Source of the DNA: Ignavibacteria bacterium
GTDB lineage: Bacteria; Bacteroidota; Ignavibacteria; Kapaibacteriales; Kapaibacteriaceae
Reading direction: 5' to 3'
Assembly (NCBI GenBank): GCA_016707005.1
Contig: JADJIQ010000004.1
Location: 186,001 to 250,000 of the forward strand
DNA length: 64,000 nucleotides
Shown here piece by piece: positions 35,633 through 43,281 of this stretch. Below the pieces are notes generated by a model. The model was not told where the DNA came from and searched no databases. It saw nothing but the letters and a program-made list of their open reading frames with translations. The position numbers and the translations under genes were made by a program. Numbering within the stretch: the first letter of the stretch is position 1; each line of letters starts with the position of its first letter.

Positions 35633-36466
35633 ATGAAGAATTTCCTTCTTATCGCTCTGTTCTGTGGCTTCCTTGCTCCTGCATTTGCACAGCAAGTACC
35701 TCCGCCACCAGCAAGCAAGGTTGACGAAGAACTCACGTGTGATGAAGCCGACGCGCGCATCATGCAGTTTCAAGGTCAGAATGCCACGGCAAAAGCAAAG
35801 CTCGATGCCGTACGCGCTGACATCATGAAGGCAGAAGGCGATCTCGCCACTGCTGTAACGGCTCTGAAGAAGTGCAACGATGACATCTACGCTCTCGTAG
35901 GTGCCACAGAAGCAGACGTGAACTCGTTCCGTCAGCGCCTCGGCCAGATCGAAGGTCGCGTTCGTGAGATGCAACGCCTCTCCGATGACCAACTCGCAGA
36001 TCGTCAAGATGAGGTCAAGGGTCTTGAGCGTAGCCTCAATGAACTTGCTCGCGAGCAGATCTCGATCCTTCCGGAATTCTATGATCGTATCGTATCTCTC
36101 CATCGCGACATCAAGGGTCTCTATCGCGAAAAGAAGATCAAGGGATATACCGTTGGTACGTGGGCTGAAAACCGCGACTGCCTCTGGAATATCGCCGGAC
36201 GTCAAGAGATCTATGCTGATCCGTTCCAATGGCCAAAGATCTGGCAAGCGAACACGGACAAGATCAAGAATCCTGACGTGATCCAACCAGGTTGGGTGCT
36301 TACTGTACCGCCAGCCGGACCAAAGACATCGGAAGAAATGAAGGCAGAACGTTCATACTGGCGCAAGAAGCGCGCAGCTGCTGCAGCTGCCGTGGCTCCG
36401 GTAGAGAACACAACGCCAGCCGCTCCTGCTCAGACGACTACGAAGAAGACAGAAGCAGGTAATTGA
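35633..36466 (+). CDS. Exported coiled-coil protein with LysM-like domain
   Basis: The 277-residue protein has a signal peptide (residues 1-19, ending FAQ), a long coiled-coil region (about 40-165) and a LysM-type domain at about 170-225: YTVGTWAENRDCLWNIAG, then WPKIWQANTDKIKNP and IQPGWVLTVP. LysM domains bind N-acetylglucosamine chains of peptidoglycan. The tail is rich in alanine, lysine and threonine. It is read with the coiled-coil lipoprotein upstream. After its stop come three AGCGAAT-type heptamers and an intrinsic terminator. Confidence 0.82.
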   Translation: MKNFLLIALFCGFLAPAFAQQVPPPPASKVDEELTCDEADARIMQFQGQNATAKAKLDAVRADIMKAEGDLATAVTALKKCNDDIYALVGATEADVNSFRQRLGQIEGRVREMQRLSDDQLADRQDEVKGLERSLNELAREQISILPEFYDRIVSLHRDIKGLYREKKIKGYTVGTWAENRDCLWNIAGRQEIYADPFQWPKIWQANTDKIKNPDVIQPGWVLTVPPAGPKTSEEMKAERSYWRKKRAAAAAAVAPVENTTPAAPAQTTTKKTEAGN

Positions 36467-36471
36467 GTTCC

Positions 36472-36499
36472 GAATAGCAAATAGCGAATAGCGAATTGA
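36472..36499 (+). repeat. Short heptamer array (AGCGAAT unit) before a terminator
   Basis: GAATAGC-AAATAGC-GAATAGC-GAATTGA are four seven-base units, the last degenerate, placed between the LysM gene stop and the terminator hairpin. The unit is the reverse complement of the one at 22705-22795. Relative to the upstream gene the order stop codon, array, hairpin is the same at both sites. Confidence 0.85.
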
Positions 36500-36531
36500 A
36501 AAAGGGGCCCGTTTATCGGGCCCTTTTTTTT
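36499..36531 (+). terminator. Intrinsic terminator of the lipoprotein/LysM operon
   Basis: GGGCCCG, a TTTAT loop and CGGGCCC form a strong GC stem, extended by a G-U and A-T pairs, and followed by eight T residues. The A-run before it would also allow termination on the minus strand. Confidence 0.92.
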
Positions 36532-36582
36532 GATGTATCTTCGACCAATTCCGAGTCCATTCTCTCATCATCTCGCTCCTCA

Positions 36583-37584
36583 ATGCACATTGTAGAGAAG
36601 AAGATCAAATTGCCGGACGTTGACCTTGTCGAACTGTTCGGTGCTCAAGAAGCAAATCTCCAACTCATCGAGAATAAGTTCGACACGGCGATCACCGTCC
36701 GCGGCGATACCGTTGTCCTTCGCGGTGAACCGGTTGAAGTGAAGAAGATCGAACAGATCTTTCAGGAGCTTACCCATACGCTGAAACGGACAGGCAGACT
36801 CCAACTGGCAGACGTTTCGATGATCGTGGATCTCGTAGATGGAGGCAGAGCAGGCGTTGTCCCCAGCTCCATGAGTCAGGAAGAACTTGATTCTGTTATT
36901 CTCTGGGGTAAGAAGGAGATGGTTCGCGCGCGCACTCCGCGTCAAATGGAGTATTACCGCAAGGTTCGATCGAACGATCTTGTCTTCAGCATCGGCCCTG
37001 CCGGTACCGGTAAGACCTTTCTTGCCGTTGCCATGGCGCTTGCCGCCCTGCGTGCAAACGAAGTCTCCAGGATCATCCTCTCTCGTCCAGCTGTAGAGGC
37101 CGGAGAGTCTCTCGGTTTTCTGCCGGGCGACATTTCAGAGAAGGTAGATCCATACCTTCGCCCCCTCCTTGATGCTTTGAGCGACATGGTGAGTCCTGAT
37201 AAACTCAAAAGCATGCTTGAGAAGCGGATCGTGGAGATCGTTCCTCTAGCCTACATGCGAGGAAGAACTCTGAATAATTCCTTCATCATTCTTGATGAAG
37301 CGCAGAACGCTTCACGGACGCAGATGAAGATGTTTCTTACCCGTCTCGGCAGGAACTCCAGAGCGATCGTAACGGGTGATGTGACGCAGATAGACTTGCC
37401 GAAGAAACACGACTCCGGATTGCTTGATGTATTCACACTCTTCGGTGGCATCAGCGGTATCGACTTCATCGAGTTTGAGAAGTCCGATGTGGTCCGCCAC
37501 CGTCTTGTGATGGAGATCGTTGCTGCCTACGAACGTGACGCAGAGCGGAAGGAACGAGCCAACAGCAGTTCATCGTCAACATGA
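36583..37584 (+). CDS. phoH: PhoH-family ATPase (YbeZ-like)
   Basis: I choose the ATG giving MHIVEKKIKLP (333 residues); an earlier in-frame TTG overlaps the terminator hairpin. The Walker A motif is GPAGTGKT at residues 138-145 and the Walker B segment is FIILDEAQNAS, both characteristic of PhoH/YbeZ ATPases, which are linked to rRNA maturation and translation under stress in partnership with YbeY. YbeY is not next to it here. Its stop overlaps the cdaA start by ATGA, making it the head of phoH-cdaA-pcm-miaA-dacB. Confidence 0.92.
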   Translation: MHIVEKKIKLPDVDLVELFGAQEANLQLIENKFDTAITVRGDTVVLRGEPVEVKKIEQIFQELTHTLKRTGRLQLADVSMIVDLVDGGRAGVVPSSMSQEELDSVILWGKKEMVRARTPRQMEYYRKVRSNDLVFSIGPAGTGKTFLAVAMALAALRANEVSRIILSRPAVEAGESLGFLPGDISEKVDPYLRPLLDALSDMVSPDKLKSMLEKRIVEIVPLAYMRGRTLNNSFIILDEAQNASRTQMKMFLTRLGRNSRAIVTGDVTQIDLPKKHDSGLLDVFTLFGGISGIDFIEFEKSDVVRHRLVMEIVAAYERDAERKERANSSSSST

Positions 37585-38360
37585 ACGAACTGCTACGGAT
37601 AGGATTCCTTGCTTTTACGTGGATCGATCTTGTCGACGTATTGCTCATCACGGTCCTGTTCTACGTTGTCTATCATACGCTTCGGGACACCCTTGCCGTA
37701 CAGATCCTGATCGTACTCGGTCTCGTTCTCATCCTCAGTTTCGTGACCGATGCCGCAGGGATGAAGACGGTGAATTGGGTGCTTCGTCGGATTGGAGACA
37801 TTGGTCTGATCGCCTTTGTTGTGCTCTTTCAACCGGAGCTTCGCAGGGTTCTGTTGATCCTGACTCAGTCTCGCCTGTTCCGCGTGTTCGTGCGTTCGAG
37901 CAATTCGGAAACGATCGACGATGTGATCACATCTGTTACCGAACTCACGGCCAAGCATATCGGAGCACTGATCGTATTCTCTCGTGCTGAGCATATCAAG
38001 GTAACCGTGGATACCGGCGTAGAGCTCCATGCGGCAGTTTCATCAGAACTCCTTCTTTCCATCTTCAATCCCCGCTCTCCCCTTCATGATGGCGCTGTGG
38101 TGATCGACAATCGTTCACTGGTGGCTGCACGATGTGTGCTGCCTTTGAGCAGCGTACAACGGATCGGCACTCGCAATCTCGGAACACGCCATCGTGCCGG
38201 ACTAGGACTTGCCGAACAAGCAGACGTCGTGGTGCTGATCCTCTCCGAAGAACGAGGAACAGCAAGCCTAGCATATCACGGTGAGCTTGAACTGGACATC
38301 CCTCTTCATGACCTTCGCAAAACACTCCAAGAACGACTGGCTGCCGTAGCGGCGGCCTAA
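37581..38360 (+). CDS. cdaA: Diadenylate cyclase CdaA (c-di-AMP synthase)
   Basis: The 259-residue protein has three N-terminal membrane helices (about residues 12-32, 38-56 and 70-85) and a DisA_N catalytic domain with the DGA motif at 170-172 in LHDGAVVI and RHR at 203-205 in GTRHRAGLG. It joins two ATP into c-di-AMP, a second messenger that controls potassium, osmotic balance and cell wall. No GlmM or CdaR partner is adjacent. It lies in an operon whose last gene is a PBP4-type peptidase, so a wall connection is plausible but inferred. Its start overlaps the phoH stop by four bases. Confidence 0.94.
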   Translation: MNELLRIGFLAFTWIDLVDVLLITVLFYVVYHTLRDTLAVQILIVLGLVLILSFVTDAAGMKTVNWVLRRIGDIGLIAFVVLFQPELRRVLLILTQSRLFRVFVRSSNSETIDDVITSVTELTAKHIGALIVFSRAEHIKVTVDTGVELHAAVSSELLLSIFNPRSPLHDGAVVIDNRSLVAARCVLPLSSVQRIGTRNLGTRHRAGLGLAEQADVVVLILSEERGTASLAYHGELELDIPLHDLRKTLQERLAAVAAA

Positions 38361-38374
38361 GACAACCTTACACG

Positions 38375-39052
38375 ATGACTCCACGTCCAACAAGAGTAGC
38401 AACCCCATTTGATGTTCAACGCCAGGGACTCGTTGATGTCCTTCGTTCGCGCGGGATCACCGACGAAGCAGTACTTGCTGCAATCGGCAAGGTGCCACGA
38501 GAAGTATTCGTTCCTGCAGCAATGACAGGTCGAGCCTACGAAGACTCGGCATTGCCGATCGACAATCGCCAGACGATCTCTCAGCCCTACACGGTGGCCT
38601 TTATGACGCAGGCCCTCAAGATCACCAGAGGATCCCGCGTATTGGAGATCGGCACAGGCAGCGGATATCAAGCTGCAGTTCTTGCGCAGCTTGGGGCCAA
38701 TGTTGTATCGATCGAACGCCATCCGCTCTTGTCTCAGAAGGCAAGAACGGCCCTGGTCAGCCTTGGATACGAGGTCAATTGTAGGGTCGGCGATGGTACC
38801 ATTGGATATCGTGAAGCGGGTCCATATGACGGTATCATCGTTACTGCTGGTGCACCTGATGTCCCTGAGCCGCTTGCCAAGCAGTTGGCCATCGGTGGTC
38901 GACTCGTGGTCCCTGTTGGCTCACTGGAAAACCAGACGCTCTACCGCGTTGTGAGAAATGCCGAAGACTCATGGAAGGCCGAAGATCTCGGCCCATTCAA
39001 ATTCGTACCGTTGATCGGACGGTCTGGTTGGGATGAGACCAGTGCAGCCTGA
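38375..39052 (+). CDS. pcm: Protein-L-isoaspartate O-methyltransferase
   Basis: The 225-residue protein shows the PCMT pattern: VPREVFVPAAM, DNRQTISQPYTVAFMT, and the SAM loop VLEIGTGSGYQAA, followed by YDGIIVTAGAPDVPEPL. It methylates isoaspartyl residues in damaged proteins so that they revert to aspartate. Length is normal. Its 3' end overlaps miaA by 20 bases in another frame, which ties the two together in one mRNA. Confidence 0.94.
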   Translation: MTPRPTRVATPFDVQRQGLVDVLRSRGITDEAVLAAIGKVPREVFVPAAMTGRAYEDSALPIDNRQTISQPYTVAFMTQALKITRGSRVLEIGTGSGYQAAVLAQLGANVVSIERHPLLSQKARTALVSLGYEVNCRVGDGTIGYREAGPYDGIIVTAGAPDVPEPLAKQLAIGGRLVVPVGSLENQTLYRVVRNAEDSWKAEDLGPFKFVPLIGRSGWDETSAA

Positions 39053-40019
39053 ACAACGCCAGGTCCTTGTACTGGCGGGACCAACAGCAGCCGGAAAGAC
39101 CGGAGTTGCGATGCGACTCTCGGAGCAACTGCGTTGCGAGATCATCGGCGCCGATGCCAGGCAGATCTACCGATCGATGGATATCGGAACGGCCAAACCA
39201 ACTACCGAGGAGCGCACACGCGTTCGGCATCATTGCATTGACATTCGCGATCCGCACGAGTCGTATAGCGCTGCAGAGTATTCCCATGATGCTCGTCAGG
39301 CGATAACGTCCATTCCACTATCGTCTCTCCCGATCATTGTAGGTGGGTCCGGACTCTATATCGCTGCAGCACTAGATGGCCTCTCCACTGATGGAGTAGC
39401 TACTGACCCCGAGGTGCGCGAAGAGATCGTGCGCGAGTTCGATATACACGGCAGAGATGCCATGTATGAGAGACTTCAAGAACTTGATCCTAGAGCTGCG
39501 GAACGATATGCAGACAGAAACCCACGTCGTGTGCAGCGAGCTCTCGAATACATACGAATAACAGGACGCCCCTTCTCACTCTCATGGGATGCCCCACGAG
39601 ACGCGGCCAATGTTGATGCGCTCTACATTGGGATCACGCAGGATCGTGAGGTCCTCAATGCTATGATCGATGCCCGGTGCGACAAGATGTGGCAGAATGG
39701 ATTGATCGAAGAGACCCAACGGATCTTGGATATGGGAGTTGACCGCAATGCACAGTCACTGCGTACCGTGGGGTACTATGAGGCATTGTCTGTGATCGAC
39801 GGTCGCCGCACCCTTGAAGAAGCCAAAGAAGATCTGAAGAGATCCACACGTCAGTACGCGAAACGTCAGCATACGTGGTTCAGGAAGGACAAGCGCTATA
39901 CGTGGATCAGTGGATCCATCGAAATGATGACCGCTCAGATATGTGAGATCCTGGATACCAAGGGATGGCTATCGACCTTCGTAGATTTGCACCGCAGCAA
40001 CCAAGGAAGATTTGAGTGA
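39033..40019 (+). CDS. miaA: tRNA dimethylallyltransferase
   Basis: The 328-residue protein has the P-loop LAGPTAAGKTG near residues 14-24, DARQIYRSMDIGTAKP, and VGGSGLYIAAALDGL, all MiaA hallmarks, with RRVQRALEY further on. It transfers a dimethylallyl group to A37 of tRNAs that read codons starting with U. It starts inside the end of pcm and its stop overlaps the GTG start of dacB as GTGA. Confidence 0.95.
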   Translation: MRPVQPEQRQVLVLAGPTAAGKTGVAMRLSEQLRCEIIGADARQIYRSMDIGTAKPTTEERTRVRHHCIDIRDPHESYSAAEYSHDARQAITSIPLSSLPIIVGGSGLYIAAALDGLSTDGVATDPEVREEIVREFDIHGRDAMYERLQELDPRAAERYADRNPRRVQRALEYIRITGRPFSLSWDAPRDAANVDALYIGITQDREVLNAMIDARCDKMWQNGLIEETQRILDMGVDRNAQSLRTVGYYEALSVIDGRRTLEEAKEDLKRSTRQYAKRQHTWFRKDKRYTWISGSIEMMTAQICEILDTKGWLSTFVDLHRSNQGRFE

Positions 40020-41746
40020 AGAGTAGTTCGATACGCGTTCATATAGCAGTTCTTTGCACCATCGTGATCACGATCGGTGCAATGGCACAGCAGCCACGTA
40101 GCTACCGGCCACCTATTCCGACGCAATATGACTCGTCGCAGGCCCTTACGTCGTTGAGAACCCGCTTGGATCAGATCTTCACGTCTGCCCCGTATAGATC
40201 CTCGCGCGTGAGCGTGATGGTGTGGTCCCTCAAGCGTAATGTCCCTGTGTATGAGCGCAACAGTCGCCAGAACCTAACCCCTGCTTCAACAACGAAACTG
40301 TTCTCAACGGCAGCGTATTATCAACTCAATGGACAGAATGCCATCGTCTCCACGGAAGTAAAGACAGACGGTGTACTGGAGGCTGACGGAACACTAAGAG
40401 GCAATCTCTATCTCATAGGTCACGGCGACGCTCTTTTGAGTGTCAATGACTTGGAGTTTCTCGCTGATAAGGTTCGGGCACTAGGGATCAAGCGCATCAC
40501 AGGGAACATCGTTGGAGATGGCTATGCTTTTGACGGACAGAGTAATCGAGCTGTCTATTCAGGAGACTATGAGGATGTCCAGCCACTTCCTCCCATCGTT
40601 GCACTCTCGGTGAATAAGGGAACCGTTGCCGTCTTTGCCAGTGCCGGCAAGACAGGACGCGTTAACGTCCAAACGATACCAGCCTCGGACGCATTTGATG
40701 TTGTTATCAGAACTGCTGCGGCTCGTCCTCAGCCCAAGGCACAGGCCAAGGGAAAGCCCAAAGCAAAACCGAAAGCAAAGGCAAAACCATCAAAGAAGAA
40801 AAAGAAGGGGTCTCGTGCGGATGCCAACATCGACGAGTCGATCGATCGTTATGGTGATGCACCACCAGAGCCTCGACAACGCCGTCGTAAGGGGCGGAGC
40901 AGATCCCGTGCGCCACGTATCAGTGTAACGTCTTCGACACTCCCAAATGGCGTTCAGCAATTCGTGGTGAGCGGCTCCCCGGGTGCGAACCGCTCTGCAA
41001 CGGTGTATATCGCGATGTCGAAGCCTGCCCTTGCCACAGCGGGCGTTTTTGCCAACAGGCTCCGCGGTGGCGGGATCGAGATCGACGGTCGAATTGAGGA
41101 GCGTCGTACGCCGGTCAACGCGCGCTTCCTTGCTCAATTCCGACGTCCGTTCGTTGATTTTGCGAGTGTTGTGAATAAGCGAAGTGACAACTATCTCGCA
41201 GAGCATGTGTTCAAAATGGTCGGAGCTGCTTGTGGCGACCATTCAACCACTGCGGTCCGTGCAAAGCGTGCCATGCTTGAAGTACTCGACTCACTTCGAG
41301 TGGAGCGAAACAACTGCTCATTCAATGATGGCAGTGGACTCTCTCGCCGGAATCTGGTTTGTGCTGCCACAGAAGTTGGATTGCTGCGTCAGATCCACAA
41401 ACAGGAATGGGGTCAAGAGTATCGCAGCACTCTCGCCGTTGGGGCCTACGATGGCACGATCCGCAGGAGAATGCATGGTTCACCGGCCGCGAATAATGTA
41501 ACGGCAAAGACGGGTACGTTGCGAAATGTAAGTGCTCTTGCCGGCTATGTTACGACGAGAGATGGTGAGCTCCTGGCGTTCTCCTTTATCTCGAATGGAC
41601 CAAGCGTTGGGTCATTCAAGGGCATGGAAAATCTAGCAGCCATGGCTCTTGCATCCTTCTCGTTCAAACAGCCCGTTCCGATCCCTCAGGATATCCTGCC
41701 CACACCGGCGGATACGGTGGACGAGATGACTACAGATAGCGAATGA
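40016..41746 (+). CDS. dacB: PBP4-type D-Ala-D-Ala carboxypeptidase/endopeptidase with Lys-rich insert
   Basis: The 576-residue protein has a signal peptide (about residues 1-25) and the three penicillin-binding motifs of the S13/PBP4 family: STTK at 91-94, SDN in KRSDNYL, and KTG in TAKTGTL. It trims or cleaves peptidoglycan cross-links in the periplasm. Between residues about 237 and 300 it carries a low-complexity stretch rich in Lys, Ala and Pro (KAKPKAKAKPSKKKKKG), then an acidic spacer and an Arg/Ser-rich stretch, unlike normal PBP4 domain III. The start is GTG, coupled to the miaA stop. Its end overlaps the convergent NAD(P)HX repair gene by 17 bases. Confidence 0.9.
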   Translation: MKSSSIRVHIAVLCTIVITIGAMAQQPRSYRPPIPTQYDSSQALTSLRTRLDQIFTSAPYRSSRVSVMVWSLKRNVPVYERNSRQNLTPASTTKLFSTAAYYQLNGQNAIVSTEVKTDGVLEADGTLRGNLYLIGHGDALLSVNDLEFLADKVRALGIKRITGNIVGDGYAFDGQSNRAVYSGDYEDVQPLPPIVALSVNKGTVAVFASAGKTGRVNVQTIPASDAFDVVIRTAAARPQPKAQAKGKPKAKPKAKAKPSKKKKKGSRADANIDESIDRYGDAPPEPRQRRRKGRSRSRAPRISVTSSTLPNGVQQFVVSGSPGANRSATVYIAMSKPALATAGVFANRLRGGGIEIDGRIEERRTPVNARFLAQFRRPFVDFASVVNKRSDNYLAEHVFKMVGAACGDHSTTAVRAKRAMLEVLDSLRVERNNCSFNDGSGLSRRNLVCAATEVGLLRQIHKQEWGQEYRSTLAVGAYDGTIRRRMHGSPAANNVTAKTGTLRNVSALAGYVTTRDGELLAFSFISNGPSVGSFKGMENLAAMALASFSFKQPVPIPQDILPTPADTVDEMTTDSE

Positions 41747-43220
41747 TGTCGCCCGCAACCATTCGTTGATGGACACTGACAGCGTTTGCCTCGTCACCAG
41801 CACAGGCATGGATATATGCTCCAAGCGATGCGGCCTCAAACGTTGACATCCCTTGTGCTGCGCAGCCGGCAACGATGCCCGTAAGAACATCGCCTGATCC
41901 TGCCGTTGCCATCGCCGGGTTTCCGTTCACAGTGAGCACATGGCGTCCGCCACTCGTTGTTATGGACGGCACATCCTTGACGTGAAGCACACATTTGTTC
42001 TCTTCCGCAAACTCAGCTGCTGCTGCAGCGATATCGTAGGGTAAGTCTCCCCTGTCGATCCCCAACAGCCGAGCAAACTCACCACGATGCGGTGTGAGGA
42101 TCAGATTGGGTCCTCGGTAGCTGATACGAGACAGCAATCGTAAACCGTCTGCGTCGATAACGAATGTCTTCACTGCGGCAAACTCATCAATACATCGCGC
42201 CAACATATGAAGCGTTGCCTCGTTGGTTCCAAGACCGGGACCAACGGCACAAACGGTGGCACGTTGAAGAAGTTCTCTCAAGACGTTCTCTGCATCCACA
42301 TGGATCGTGCCGTCAGCATGTGACGGCAATTCGTTGGTCATCACCTCACGCGGCGTTAGAGGATGGATGTAGGGGGCTGCCAGTTCCACCAAGCCGGCAC
42401 CGATGGAGATCGCTGCATGTGCGGCCAGTGACGGCGCTCCCCGCATCGATCGTGTACCGCCGATGACAAGGACCCGACCATTGTCGAACTTTGAAGCCGA
42501 ACGAGGACGTTTTGGCAGGAGCGTTTCAATATCACGCGGTTCATAGCGGAATGTTGAGGCGAACTGCGCTGCGGTTCCCTCCGGAATACCGATCGGGGCA
42601 ACAACCACCGACCCGGTGCAGGCCGGACCATCGTTTCGGAAGAACCCCGGTTTCTCTGTCTCCATCGTGATCGTTACGTCGGCGCGGAAAACATCATGAC
42701 TTGCCGCTCCGGTTGATGCATCGAGTCCCGTCGGGACATCAATTGCGACCTTCATTCCGCTGAGGGAATTGAGAAGAACACAGAACGACGGGATCGGCTC
42801 ACGAAGGACTGCTCCGCCCCCTACTCCGATCAGCGCATCGAGGACAACGTCAAAGTCAGAGCCAAGATCGATCTCGGCAAAACGGACCATCTTGACCGCG
42901 GAAGGAAGTCGATCAAGATTCACTCGTGCTTGCTCTGTCATCGTCTCACGTGATGCATCACACGCTACTACAACAGAAACCGACGGGTCATCTTCCATGA
43001 TCATGCGAGCCATGCAAAGTCCGTCACCGCCATTGTTACCCCCGCCACAGGCGATCAGATAGCGTGTGGCACTGATCCCTCGCAACGCAATAACCGAGCG
43101 AAGGGAGTTCGTTGCCGACCTAGCTGCCTGCTCCATGAGGTCGACAGGAGCTATGCCGAGGACGTCACGACACGCTTGGTCTAATTGTCGTACTTCATTC
43201 GGGAGGAGTAATGGAAGCAT
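41730..43220 (-). CDS. nnr: Bifunctional NAD(P)HX epimerase / ADP- or ATP-dependent dehydratase
   Basis: The 496-residue protein joins a YjeF_N epimerase domain (about 1-210, with GGGNNGGDGL and IDVPTGLDA) to a carbohydrate-kinase-like dehydratase domain (about 225-496, with VIGGTRSMRGAP, LTPHRGEFARLLG and GNPAMATAGSGDVLTG). It repairs hydrated NADH and NADPH: the N-terminal part equilibrates the R and S forms, the C-terminal part dehydrates the S form. Length and order are those of the bacterial fusion. It starts divergently from phoD with about 60 bases between the start codons. Confidence 0.94.
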   Translation of the reverse strand: MLPLLLPNEVRQLDQACRDVLGIAPVDLMEQAARSATNSLRSVIALRGISATRYLIACGGGNNGGDGLCMARMIMEDDPSVSVVVACDASRETMTEQARVNLDRLPSAVKMVRFAEIDLGSDFDVVLDALIGVGGGAVLREPIPSFCVLLNSLSGMKVAIDVPTGLDASTGAASHDVFRADVTITMETEKPGFFRNDGPACTGSVVVAPIGIPEGTAAQFASTFRYEPRDIETLLPKRPRSASKFDNGRVLVIGGTRSMRGAPSLAAHAAISIGAGLVELAAPYIHPLTPREVMTNELPSHADGTIHVDAENVLRELLQRATVCAVGPGLGTNEATLHMLARCIDEFAAVKTFVIDADGLRLLSRISYRGPNLILTPHRGEFARLLGIDRGDLPYDIAAAAAEFAEENKCVLHVKDVPSITTSGGRHVLTVNGNPAMATAGSGDVLTGIVAGCAAQGMSTFEAASLGAYIHACAGDEANAVSVHQRMVAGDIIRYL

Positions 43221-43281
43221 GATGCTAAACTACCGCTTCCTCTTCGCAGTTTTGCATGAACATCATCTATCCGGATCGTCT

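Noticed and set aside
36499..36531. GGGGCCC terminator stem as another copy of the AGCCCCTT motif
   Set aside because: It shares AAGGGGC but is a GC palindrome with its own reason to exist, so it was not counted.
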